From Kiritimatiellia bacterium (GTDB lineage: Bacteria > Verrucomicrobiota > Kiritimatiellia > RFP12 > UBA1067): a stretch of DNA of 45,247 nucleotides. Location of the stretch: positions 1 through 45,247 of the forward strand of contig JAFXEU010000071.1 of assembly GCA_017520845.1 (NCBI GenBank), in the 5' to 3' direction. A program made the translations under genes and the position numbers. The notes beneath the pieces were generated by a model. It was given only the letters and a program-made list of their open reading frames with translations, did not search any database and was not told the origin of the DNA. Below are positions 32,093 through 39,936 of the stretch, piece after piece; the stretch's first letter is position 1, and every line of letters starts with the position of its first letter.

Positions 32093-33667
32093 TCACCTCA
32101 CTATAATTTTAAATCCGGGTTCGGTTATCTTCTTGATAAAAGGGACCTCCAAACCGGCGGTAAGTAATTCAATGTCCTCGCCGATGAATTGATGGAATTT
32201 CTTGTTTTGAACATCGTACAGCCCGTACACCTTATCTACCGTATTCGAACAGGGAACGAAATCGCGCACAACCTCCTCGCCGTCCTTCATGACGAGTGAA
32301 TATATGCAGAGTTTCGACCGATTCTTGTATCCCGGTGCCGAATTGGAACCAATTGCCGCAAGATAAATGTCGGTTTCGGAAATAATGCCGCCATCGATCT
32401 GCTCGTCTAGACTTAAATCGGTAACCGCGTCGCCGTTTTCATCAACGACCTTCAAATATGCGTTACCCACCGAAACCGTGTACCGGCGCTCCAGGGAAAT
32501 AGCATTACCGGCAGTCAGTCCGATGCGCTGATCACCGATGTCGAATGTGGTCTTATAATCAGATCTCGAGGGGAAAAACAAGCGCCAATCCGCATTTTCG
32601 TTATCGCCCGCTCCTAAATATGCGTCGCCGGTCCTGGCAATCGGCATAAAATCCATTACCGCGGAAATCGTCGCAGAGGCCTTAACCTCTGTATTCAAAC
32701 ATTGCGTGCCTGAAGTCTGCAAATATTCCACCTGAACATATTCCTTCGGCAGATAGCGGCAAGGGTCAAAAGCGGTTTTGAACGAACCTTTTATCGTCTT
32801 GGAGAGGTTGTTGACGCCCGAGGAAACATAGATAAGGTAATGATATGTCGTATTATGATTCAAGTCTCTCAGGCGGATCGGATATGCCGCTCCTTTATTC
32901 AACCCCGCGGCTATTCTCTGCGGAACAAGCCCGGAGACGTCGGTACCGTACGCGAAATAAAGATCAACCGTATCCGAATTTCCGGTTGATTTCACCGCGA
33001 CCGATAAATCCGCAGTATATTCGGTAGTGCCATCCACATATACCGCTGCTCCGGGCAGACCGGTCGCCGCTCCGCACACCTCGACTTCCACATAACCGGC
33101 ACCTTTATTGTCCTGGTTGCCTGAAAAATTCACTTTGACATATGCCGCATTTTCAGCGAGAAACGCCTCTTCGTCATAAAGCCGGGCAAAGAGCGCTCCG
33201 GCTCCCGGCGTCGACTTCGTTCCTACTCCGTAACTGACAGCCTCCGTCGAAACCGTCACCCATTCGACGCCGTCAGAAGAAACCTGAACGCTGTCAACGG
33301 CGATACCGTCTCGTCCGCCGTCGCCCCAACGGGAAAAAACCTTCACCTCGTAAATATTGGATGGCTTATTCAATTTCCAGGCAATGCTGCCAGATTTAAT
33401 TCCGACAACTTTGGTATAATCGACATTTTCCCCGTCAATATCCGGAACAACGCCATCGACAAGCCCTTCAGCCCCGGAGAAATTTTTGCCGGTTTCGCTA
33501 TATGCCGTTAGACTATTCTCCGTAACCACAACATTTTCCTCCGTCAATAGATTGTCCGACGACGCCGTCCATTCACTTGGAGTATAAGCGCCTGTTTCCC
33601 AAACAGCCGCGCCGTAAACAGTGTTAAAGAAAAGCGAGACGGCAATCAGGATGCAATACTTTTCCAT
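32093..33667 (-). CDS. Secreted discoidin/LamG-like surface protein
   Basis: A 524-residue protein with a signal peptide (MEKYCILIAVSLFFNTVYG). Residues about 25-200 look like an F5/8-type (discoidin) domain: GLVDGVVPD, GSIAWKLNKPSNIYEVKVFS, DSVQVSSDGVEWVTVS and a closing VEVEVCG. A fibronectin-III-like part follows (RDLNHNTTYHYLIYVSSG). The last third begins YVQVEYLQTSGTQCLNT, a LamG-like module common in gut surface proteins, ending with LCIYSLVMKDGEEVVRDFVP and a C-terminal GFKIIVR. The tail has the same pattern as the other large surface proteins here. ATG at 33665-33667 with GGGAG upstream. Likely role: glycan or glycoprotein binding that partners the M60 peptidase encoded next. Confidence 0.75.
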   Translation of the reverse strand: MEKYCILIAVSLFFNTVYGAAVWETGAYTPSEWTASSDNLLTEENVVVTENSLTAYSETGKNFSGAEGLVDGVVPDIDGENVDYTKVVGIKSGSIAWKLNKPSNIYEVKVFSRWGDGGRDGIAVDSVQVSSDGVEWVTVSTEAVSYGVGTKSTPGAGALFARLYDEEAFLAENAAYVKVNFSGNQDNKGAGYVEVEVCGAATGLPGAAVYVDGTTEYTADLSVAVKSTGNSDTVDLYFAYGTDVSGLVPQRIAAGLNKGAAYPIRLRDLNHNTTYHYLIYVSSGVNNLSKTIKGSFKTAFDPCRYLPKEYVQVEYLQTSGTQCLNTEVKASATISAVMDFMPIARTGDAYLGAGDNENADWRLFFPSRSDYKTTFDIGDQRIGLTAGNAISLERRYTVSVGNAYLKVVDENGDAVTDLSLDEQIDGGIISETDIYLAAIGSNSAPGYKNRSKLCIYSLVMKDGEEVVRDFVPCSNTVDKVYGLYDVQNKKFHQFIGEDIELLTAGLEVPFIKKITEPGFKIIVR

Positions 33668-33717
33668 TAATTATCTCCCTTCCGTATCGTTTAGCACATT
33701 CAGAGAATTTTAGCGTC

Positions 33718-34944
33718 CTACTTATTGATGCTCAACGTCATTTCACCGATCACATAACCCTGCGCATTGTAGTCGGCTGCGGATCCGCACTCACCGTTAT
33801 AGTTGCCCGCGACCTCAAAATTGACGCCGTAATCCTTGAACTTGAAACGATAGCGATTCCAAAGCACGCGCGCGACGATGTCGCCGTTGAACTCCTGCTG
33901 AAGCTCGATGCCAATGACGCGCATGCAATCGTCCTGCGGCGAGCAGTTCTGCAACTGACAGGTATACGTCTTCTTCTCCGGATTAAAATTCTCGAAATGC
34001 ACCTGACAGTCGAAAGGTCCGCCAGGCACCCAAACGCCGCCGATCTTTGCGCCGGAAACCTTCACCTTGGTAATGTCGGTACCCTTCAAAACGACCTGCG
34101 CGGTCGACGAGAGGAACTTCTTCACGACGACATCCTTGGCCTTTCCGTCGTCCGTGAAGACCATTTTCTTGTTCGCGAGCAGCTCCGCGTCCGGATACAC
34201 CTTCAGCATCGTCTTCGCGAGGATGTTCGCCATCCGCTTGTAGCCCGCGTCGTTCGGATGCACCGCGACGTCGATCGAAAGGTCCGCGAGCTCATCCTGC
34301 TCACCGCACGTCGCGTAGAAGTCCGCCACGGGCAGTCGCTCCTTCTTGGCGATGGCCACAACAAGCGCGGCGTAGTCCTTCAGGAAATACCCCTGTTTGC
34401 CGTTGCGCTCCGTCTGCCGCGCATCGCAGCGATCGGGCAAATAGCCATTGAAGCCATAACCCTTGCGGGGAGTGCAGAGAATTATCTTGGCCTTCGGGTT
34501 CGTCGCGCGGATCTTGTCGATGACCTGACGGTATGTCGCGGCGAAGGTTCCGTTCTTCGCGTTCTTCACGTAGTCGTTCATCGTGCCCGGCGGCACGCGG
34601 TTGCCCCAGTCGTTGATGCCGTGCTCGATGGTGTAGAGGTCGGCATCCTGAATGCACCAGAGCGTCGAATTGAGACACGCTCCGCTGATTCCCCGATTCG
34701 CAAATTCGTCGAACTTAATCTGCTCCATCAGCCACGACTGGTAGCCCTTCTGGAATTTTCCGCCGGCGTGGCTGTTGTACCAGGTGATCGACGTGCCGAG
34801 GCTCAACCAGCGCAGCGGCAGATAGCGCGGTGCATCGAGCGGCTTCTTCGAATCGTTCGCTGTCAACGGAATGTTTTTCCCGGGTTTTGCAACGGCGCTC
34901 AACAGGACCACCGTCGTCAAACATGCAATAATCAGTCTCTTCAT
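33718..34944 (-). CDS. Secreted SGNH/GDSL-family hydrolase
   Basis: A 408-residue esterase-type protein with a signal peptide (MKRLIIACLTTVVLLSAVA). SGNH blocks are visible: block I LSLGTSITW (Ser nucleophile; GTSIT replaces GDSIT), block II NRGISGACLN (Gly), block III EHGINDWGN (Asn), and block V DVAVHPNDAGY (Asp and His). The C-terminal 130 residues (VVVKKFLSSTAQVVLKG ... VIGEMTLSINK) form a beta-sandwich. Likely deacylation of surface or host glycans. It is first in an operon with the discoidin-like protein and the M60 peptidase (gap 50 nt, then overlap). It is transcribed from a strong promoter with a structured leader at 34965-35095, almost identical to that of the 1002-residue gene. Confidence 0.82.
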   Translation of the reverse strand: MKRLIIACLTTVVLLSAVAKPGKNIPLTANDSKKPLDAPRYLPLRWLSLGTSITWYNSHAGGKFQKGYQSWLMEQIKFDEFANRGISGACLNSTLWCIQDADLYTIEHGINDWGNRVPPGTMNDYVKNAKNGTFAATYRQVIDKIRATNPKAKIILCTPRKGYGFNGYLPDRCDARQTERNGKQGYFLKDYAALVVAIAKKERLPVADFYATCGEQDELADLSIDVAVHPNDAGYKRMANILAKTMLKVYPDAELLANKKMVFTDDGKAKDVVVKKFLSSTAQVVLKGTDITKVKVSGAKIGGVWVPGGPFDCQVHFENFNPEKKTYTCQLQNCSPQDDCMRVIGIELQQEFNGDIVARVLWNRYRFKFKDYGVNFEVAGNYNGECGSAADYNAQGYVIGEMTLSINK

Positions 34945-34964
34945 TTATCAATAATCCTACAGTA

Positions 34965-35095
34965 ATCAAACGGCACCGCCGTTATAATGTAACCCGCCAG
35001 CCAATTTCCAGTGCAACAATGCAGTTGGAACAGCGCTGGCAAGTACTTTCTTGTTTGATGGGCAAATTGTAGCATAGAACAATTAGGCAAGTCAA
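34965..35095 (-). ncRNA. Promoter and structured 5' leader, copy 1
   Basis: Minus strand: -35 TTGACT (35090-35095), 18-nt spacer, TGC-TACAAT (35066-35071). The predicted RNA starts about 35059. A closing stem ATCAAAC (35053-35059) / GTTTGAT (34965-34971) encloses GCCAGC/GCTGGC, TTCCA/TGGAA and TGCA-TTGT-TGCA, plus a second hairpin AACGGC-GGT-GCCGTT. The whole unit is about 95 nt and begins at the transcription start. It matches no regulatory RNA family that I recognise. Candidate riboswitch, stability element or protein-binding leader. Confidence 0.65.
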
Positions 35096-35245
35096 GCTCT
35101 GACCCTTTCCCCCCCCCTCTCTTCAAAGTTGTTTTTACCAGTTGTTTAGGTTGTTTCAAATCTCAAACCGTAGGGTGAAAAATGGAGATGCGCCCAACCT
35201 AATCATGGTAAAAAAAGATACAGTAACACAGAAGTTGATACCCCC

Positions 35246-38200
35246 TTACCGCACCGAAATGGCCAAGCCTTTACGCGGAGCCATCAAATAGCCGTCGCCG
35301 TCGATAGTCATCGGCCGGAGCCTGCCGGAAGCGCTGCGGAACTTTACCGCCGCAAGCTGTTCCGCCGTCAGCGCTGCTGCACTAGTTCCGATGCGCACCG
35401 ACTTACGTCCCATCGTACCGGAAAATACCAGCGTCTTGCCTTCCGTCCAGGCGAAGTCGGACGACGCGTCGAAAGTGATGCGCGCGCCGCGCGCGACCTC
35501 GATCTCGGAATCGCCGAGAACGACCAGAGCCCCGAAGTCGCCCGCCGCCGCTTCAGGGAAGCGCACCGTGCCCGCCTCAATCTTGAAGACGCCCGTGGCG
35601 CAGGAGGTGCTGTCCGACGCAAGTTCGAGCGTGCCCACCCCCTGCTTCCAGACGCCGAGATTCTCGCGAAAGCCCTCGTTGAACAGCGTGACGTCCTGTC
35701 GTTCGGTAATCGGCGATGTGACAAGAAGGTCCGTCTGCCCGTCTTCCGTTACGTCCTCAACCTTGAAGTTGATGCCGACGTACTTCTTGTTTTGCGCCGG
35801 ACACTGGTACCCGATCTGTATCTCGTCGAGAGAAACTTTGGAAGGCTCCTTGCCGCCAGCTGCGATGTAGCTCCAAGTCTCGTAGTAGTCAATGAAACCA
35901 ACGCGCATCGCCTTGCCAGTCAATAACGCTCCGTCGTTCAGCTGCATCTTGTGGAGCAGGCTGTCAATGTTTGTCGACTCGTTCGTCACCGAACCGCCGT
36001 TGACGCAAACGCCCATAATCGCGCCAAGGCTCTGGTTGCTGAGTAGCCGCACGGCACCGCCCTTTTCAACATATAGACCCTCGTCAGACCTCACCTCCGG
36101 CCCCCAGTAGCCGTTAGCTTTACCCATCCGAAGTGTGCCGCCATCCAGAATCCATGTCTGCCCCTTGCCTGACTCGGCCGTCGGCAACGTTCGATAGTCG
36201 TCGACATAAGAATCCCCCGCCACGCGGAGCTCCCAAGATGCTGCCTTGCTGGAGTTAAACGAAACGTCGCTACCCGGCTTGGTGATGACGTAGCCATGCC
36301 CCGCCTGCGCGACTGTGATTTTGCCATTCATCGTCTGGGTGGCCGAGCTGGACATTTCAAGCACGGCATCTCCGGACAGCGTGATTTCGCCTGTGACAGT
36401 GCCGTTTTCGAGAAGACCTTCGTCCGCCGTCTTCAGCACGATGCCGTCCGCCACCATCAGGGAGTCACCCATATCGAGATTGCCGGTCACGACAACCGAC
36501 ATGTTCGTCGGGAGCACATCATCAACAGAGGTGAAGAAATCGTAGATCTGCACCTTGTAGGCACCCTTGTTGTCCGCAGACTGACTAAGATCGCTAAAGT
36601 TTGACGTTCCAAATGAATCGAAGTCACGGTCGTAACTCAAGGTGCTTCCATCATTACCAGCATGCTTTACATACAGCGCCTTTGCATAAATGCCGTCTGT
36701 CTTCTGCGTAAACTGCACCTTCACGCATGTGATGTACTGGCCGCCTCCAAGGTTGATCTTAACCTGACAGGTAGCCGTATCTGTCGCGGCATCATAGGCA
36801 TAGTTGTAGACGCCCTCCTGTCCGCTGACAACATCCTTCGTCGAAATGACGCGCGGCGTATTGAAGTTGTACCAGCACCCTGTCACGTGCATGCGCAGGT
36901 CTTCAGTTTCCGAAAGGTCACCACCAGGAATCACAAGCTGATCTTCAGACGTAAGATAGACGCCTTCAATCCCCGAAATAACATCGTGGCGGTCACGACT
37001 CAGAATAGCCACACCATCGCCTGTCGCCAGCGCACCCTCAACAATGACCGAGGCATTACAACCGAAGCAGACCGTTCCTCCAGCCGCCACCGTCGCCGCA
37101 CCCGTACCCTTGAAAGTCACGGAGTCGGCATCACCCAAGATATAGATGCGTGAAGTCTGAGGTGTCCCCTCGACTGTCACTTCCGCCGAGATCGGGAAAA
37201 CCGCCGTTGCACCGCTCTGCCAAGCGGAGCGCACGCCGTCTACAGTGCACCAGTTGAGCAACTCGGCATCCCACGTCCCCTCGGTCTCCGTCCAGATCAG
37301 GACGTTCTCCTCGTATTCAAGGAGCCCGGTCGCCGTCGCGATTGTCACGGCTTCTGGAATCGCACCGTACACGGCTGTCACGACCATGTCATTGGTAACC
37401 GCCGAGAAATTGGAATCCCAGCCAATGAAACCCGTCTTCCCAGACATGTCAGGAGCGGTCGCACTCTTCGTCTCCTCGACGGTCTGCTCGGACAGCACTG
37501 TGCCGTCGGCATCGAGGAACGTGACGGTAAAGAGCTGGCGGTATATGGCGGTGACGGTCAGGTTCTCCGTGACAGCAGTAAAGGCCGTGTCCCATCCGGC
37601 GAAGACATACCCGGAACGGGAGGGATTGGCCGGGGGCGTCGCGTCGGCGCCAAAGGCGACGGTCTGCGTGTCGAGAACGGTTCCGTCCCAATCGACAAAG
37701 GTGACGGTGTGGCTTTCGGTCGCGGCGAAGGTGAGGACAAGGTTCTTGCAGGAGGTGAAAAAGCCGTTGTGATTTTCAAGACTATCCAAATCCTCTTCCT
37801 TGTAGGTGCATCCCGATCCCATGTCCGTGATGTCCACACCATACTGCTTGTTGCTGGTGTTGTACACAACCTTTTCAACACAACCCTGGATGTCGTTGCC
37901 GACTTGAACGAGGCGTAGCTTGAGGCCGTAGAAATAGGCCGACGAAAGAGTGGTGTTGTAGCCGTTCGCCCACTGAAACTGCGCCGTGGCTATAGTGCCG
38001 TTATTTTCGTAGAGATAGATGCCGGACTCGGTGTCTCCATTTTCACGAAAGTCAGAAAGAGAGTAGTAGCGGAGAATGCCCCCGAAGGTATTCTGGATGT
38101 CGAGCGACATACCCTTGAGAGCCAGCAGGTTCGCATTCTGGAAGAGTACGGTCTGCGCTGTCGGCAGATTGCCAGAATAGGTCATCGTCGTATCGGCTTT

Positions 38201-38254
38201 CGCCATGGATGCCAACAAAACAGCCGCCAGCATGCAGAAACAGGATTTCTTCAT
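35246..38254 (-). CDS. Large secreted InlB-repeat / beta-helical surface protein
   Basis: A 1002-residue exported protein. The signal peptide is MKKSCFCMLAAVLLASMAKA. After an N-terminal beta-domain come two InlB/Listeria-Bacteroides-type repeats (about 180-300): TVTFVDWDGTVLDTQTVAFG .. GYVFAGWDTAFTAV and TVTFLDADGTVLSEQTVEET .. GFIGWDSNFSAV. The remaining 700 residues are a Gly/Thr/Asp-rich beta-helical passenger (WTETEGTWDAELLNW, SVIVEGALATGDGVAIL, VLEMSSSATQTMNGKI). The C-terminal tail is GLAISVR. ATG at 38252-38254 with GGAG about 10 nt upstream. Probably a cell-surface adhesin. Promoter and leader are shared with the SGNH gene. The AT-rich gap 34945-35245 contains only that SGNH leader and the 3' flank of this gene. 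Confidence 0.78.
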   Translation of the reverse strand: MKKSCFCMLAAVLLASMAKADTTMTYSGNLPTAQTVLFQNANLLALKGMSLDIQNTFGGILRYYSLSDFRENGDTESGIYLYENNGTIATAQFQWANGYNTTLSSAYFYGLKLRLVQVGNDIQGCVEKVVYNTSNKQYGVDITDMGSGCTYKEEDLDSLENHNGFFTSCKNLVLTFAATESHTVTFVDWDGTVLDTQTVAFGADATPPANPSRSGYVFAGWDTAFTAVTENLTVTAIYRQLFTVTFLDADGTVLSEQTVEETKSATAPDMSGKTGFIGWDSNFSAVTNDMVVTAVYGAIPEAVTIATATGLLEYEENVLIWTETEGTWDAELLNWCTVDGVRSAWQSGATAVFPISAEVTVEGTPQTSRIYILGDADSVTFKGTGAATVAAGGTVCFGCNASVIVEGALATGDGVAILSRDRHDVISGIEGVYLTSEDQLVIPGGDLSETEDLRMHVTGCWYNFNTPRVISTKDVVSGQEGVYNYAYDAATDTATCQVKINLGGGQYITCVKVQFTQKTDGIYAKALYVKHAGNDGSTLSYDRDFDSFGTSNFSDLSQSADNKGAYKVQIYDFFTSVDDVLPTNMSVVVTGNLDMGDSLMVADGIVLKTADEGLLENGTVTGEITLSGDAVLEMSSSATQTMNGKITVAQAGHGYVITKPGSDVSFNSSKAASWELRVAGDSYVDDYRTLPTAESGKGQTWILDGGTLRMGKANGYWGPEVRSDEGLYVEKGGAVRLLSNQSLGAIMGVCVNGGSVTNESTNIDSLLHKMQLNDGALLTGKAMRVGFIDYYETWSYIAAGGKEPSKVSLDEIQIGYQCPAQNKKYVGINFKVEDVTEDGQTDLLVTSPITERQDVTLFNEGFRENLGVWKQGVGTLELASDSTSCATGVFKIEAGTVRFPEAAAGDFGALVVLGDSEIEVARGARITFDASSDFAWTEGKTLVFSGTMGRKSVRIGTSAAALTAEQLAAVKFRSASGRLRPMTIDGDGYLMAPRKGLAISVR

Positions 38255-38288
38255 ATCAATTAACTCCTTTCAACCTTGCCTTTGGGGT

Positions 38289-38308
38289 CTCAGCGTCATT
38301 TCGCCGAT
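38289..38308 (-). pseudogene. 20-nt relic matching the SGNH gene's 3' end
   Basis: Between leader copy 2 and this gene's start, 38289-38308 matches 33731-33750 at 18 of 20 bases. In the SGNH gene that segment encodes IGEMTLS near the C-terminus. Its position suggests an SGNH-type gene was once between leader and downstream gene and was deleted. Confidence 0.45.
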
Positions 38309-38309
38309 A

Positions 38310-38440
38310 ATCAAACGGCACCGCCGCTATAATGTAATCCGCCAGCCAATTTCCAGTGCAATAATGCAGTTGGAACAGCGCTGGCAAGTACTTTCTTGTT
38401 TGATGGACGAATTGTAGCATAGAAAAATTAGGTAAGTCAA
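38310..38440 (-). ncRNA. Promoter and structured 5' leader, copy 2
   Basis: Same layout as 34965-35095: TTGACT (38435-38440), 18-nt spacer, TGC-TACAAT (38411-38416), closing stem 38398-38404 with 38310-38316. Over 95 nt it differs from copy 1 at three positions: a loop base (TTGT to TTAT), a junction base, and an A-to-G in the second hairpin's stem that turns an A-U pair into a G-U wobble. These changes are compatible with the fold. Confidence 0.65.
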
Positions 38441-38560
38441 GCGGGATTCAGCGCGGCATTCGCATCCAACCATCCTCATTCCCCCTCTCTTACACAAAGA
38501 ATTAACCACTAAATAGCCATAGTTATACCTAAATCTACGATACACTTACCACCCAAAATG

Positions 38561-38842
38561 AGACATAGGTATGACTCCCCCTTAGTCACACCTATGAGTC
38601 CCCCCTAGTCACACCTGTGACTCGAGCCTTCCCTAGTAAGGACTTTTACTTTCCCTAGTAAGGACTCCAATTTTCCCTACCAACCCCTTTCGCCGCGCTT
38701 CGCGCCCCCTCGCGTAAATCTCGCGTCCTTGCGCAAAAATTACGCGCTTATGCGCGAAAAACACACGCAGACGCGCAAAATCCACGCGCACTTGCGCACA
38801 TATTACGCGCATATCCGCAAAAAAACACGCGCCCCTGCGCAG
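38561..38842. repeat. Phased array of about 13 dyads with a 21-23 bp period
   Basis: Non-coding. Three sequence classes follow one another: I, e.g. AGTCACA-CC-TGTGACT (38607-38622), with dyad centres near 38568, 38591 and 38614; II, CCTT-CCCTAGT-AAGG, centres near 38635 and 38657; III, CGCGC-TTAT-GCGCG and relatives, centres near 38699, 38728, 38749, 38770, 38791, 38812 and 38834. Sequences differ but spacing is constant at about two helical turns. No ORF crosses it. 38450-38560 holds nothing recognisable except CAAAATGAGACA (38554-38565). Confidence 0.6.
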
Positions 38843-38855
38843 TAGCTAAAAAGCA

Positions 38856-38888
38856 AATCCAACCATGAAAACGTTTCATGCTTGGATT
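38856..38888 (-). terminator. Large dyad 3' of the small-protein operon
   Basis: AATCCAA-..-ATGAAA-ACG-TTTCAT-..-TTGGATT, a near-perfect 33-nt dyad starting two bases after the stop codon at 38890-38892, followed on the minus strand by TTGCTTTTT. Likely intrinsic terminator. Confidence 0.6.
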
Positions 38889-38889
38889 T

Positions 38890-39240
38890 TCATACTTGGA
38901 TTCGCAAAAAATAGAGAGATAAGTTAATTATTTCCAATGGGGACAAGCTATTAAAGAATGCTACCTTACAGATATCAGAATGATACCATTTGCGAACCAT
39001 GTTTTTGGTTCTACTTTCGGGCCAATTCGGATGCACGGCATTTGTCACCAACTTTTTCTTGGCCCAAGGAACAGAATCACCGGAACAAGTACCATCACTG
39101 GCGCATTCGGTTTTACAACACTTATCACCACATAATGCCACCGAATCCAATGAACAACATTGCCATGCCGCCCACGCCGATAAACTTAATCCCAATGATG
39201 AAACAAATGCCAACAAGCCAATACGTGATGATGTGTTCAT
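38890..39240 (-). CDS. Small secreted Cys-rich protein
   Basis: A 116-residue protein with a signal peptide (SRIGLLAFVSSLGLSLSAWA). The mature N-terminus is Cys-dense: WQCCSLDSVALCGDKCCKTE followed by CASDGTC, eight Cys within about 35 residues, suggesting a disulfide-stabilised peptide. The C-terminus from about residue 92 (FNSLSPLEIINLSLYF) is encoded by the family-3 repeat at 38932-38952, so the native end may have been replaced by readthrough. ATG at 39238-39240 is two bases after the stop of the preceding gene. I do not recognise the family. Function unknown. Confidence 0.5.
   Translation of the reverse strand: MNTSSRIGLLAFVSSLGLSLSAWAAWQCCSLDSVALCGDKCCKTECASDGTCSGDSVPWAKKKLVTNAVHPNWPESRTKNMVRKWYHSDICKVAFFNSLSPLEIINLSLYFLRIQV
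38932..38952 (-). repeat. Family-3 repeat, short form, inside a coding end
   Basis: Minus-strand AATAGCTTGTCCCCATTGG, the hairpin-less short form. It is in frame with the small Cys-rich gene and encodes NSLSPLE. Confidence 0.55.
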
Positions 39241-39242
39241 AT

Positions 39243-39464
39243 TTAATCCCTTTGTTCTTTTATATATCTTTTTGGATTTACATGTGTGGTTGGATGTCTT
39301 GTTCTTTTTATTTCCATTCTAATTTCTTTGTCCCTGGCCCAAAGCTCTTCTGGGGTTGGCACTTTTTTGAATTGTTTTAAAGCCGTACATCCCCCCATAA
39401 GGGATAAAGTTGCCAAAATAGTCGTTAGCAACACTTTTTTTATAGATTTTTTTCTTTTTTTCAT
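39243..39464 (-). CDS. Small lipoprotein of unknown function
   Basis: A 73-residue lipoprotein. Basic N-terminus (MKKRKKSIKK), hydrophobic stretch VLLTTILATLSL and a lipobox-like MGGC, then a charged mature part (WARDKEIRMEIKRTRHPTTH). Start at ATG 39462-39464 with AAAGGA 7 nt upstream; an in-frame ATG at 39479 overlaps the upstream gene's stop but lacks a Shine-Dalgarno. Middle gene of a three-gene operon. Confidence 0.6.
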   Translation of the reverse strand: MKKRKKSIKKVLLTTILATLSLMGGCTALKQFKKVPTPEELWARDKEIRMEIKRTRHPTTHVNPKRYIKEQRD

Positions 39465-39475
39465 ATTTATTCCTT

Positions 39476-39850
39476 TCATAAAGTCAACGTGTTTGTATGT
39501 CCGATAGCATTATTAACTTGTGAAACAGGGGTACACCTTGTATTGTTTGCATCAAGTCCACATTGTATTGCCTCGTTACAACGACGACAAGCTTCACTAT
39601 TATCTTCACCGTTCCAACAATTCATACAATCAGAATTTGATTTAAACACTGCGTATGACTCAGATACTTTTTTATAATTCATTTCATCAAATCCAAGTGT
39701 TAAATTTCTGTTATTTAAAAATTCGGATTCCGTTAAACACAAATTGGCATGGTTTTTATATAATTGTGCAACCATTTCGGCCAAGCTTTCCTGACTATTT
39801 TGCCAAGTCCAACCTATTCGTCCCAATTCGGCTGCAACTCTTATCGCCAA
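39476..39850 (-). CDS. Unknown protein with a zinc-finger-like CxxC pair, probably N-terminally truncated
   Basis: A 124-codon ORF whose only plausible start is a TTG at 39848-39850 inside the family-3 repeat. No Shine-Dalgarno precedes it, and an in-frame TAG lies nine codons upstream in the repeat. The C-terminal part has DCMNCWNGEDNSEACRRCNE, a CxxC-x9-CxxC pattern typical of a zinc ribbon, plus two further Cys. The N-terminal half (IGWTWQNSQESLAEMVAQLY) looks like the interior of a longer protein. It is probably the 3' part of a gene cut off by the repeat. Its TGA overlaps an ATG in front of the lipoprotein gene. Confidence 0.4.
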   Translation of the reverse strand: MAIRVAAELGRIGWTWQNSQESLAEMVAQLYKNHANLCLTESEFLNNRNLTLGFDEMNYKKVSESYAVFKSNSDCMNCWNGEDNSEACRRCNEAIQCGLDANNTRCTPVSQVNNAIGHTNTLTL

Positions 39851-39932
39851 TGGGGACAGTCCCCTCTACCTATTCACAAACCATAATAAAACGCCGCATT
39901 TATCCAATTTTCTATCACTTTTCTCCAGTTAC
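39847..39932 (-). repeat. Family-3 repeat plus an adjoining AT-rich repeat block
   Basis: 39847-39862 is the GGGGACTGTCCCC hairpin. 39880-39932 (minus TGGAGAAAAGTGATAG to GCGGCGTTTTATTATG) recurs almost unchanged at 45005-45052. Together they fill the gap after the nitroreductase stop codon. Confidence 0.55.
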
Positions 39933-39936
39933 GATG

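Noticed and set aside
38561..38842. CRISPR array
   Set aside because: Period is only 21-23 bp, units are not identical and there are no unique spacers or cas genes.
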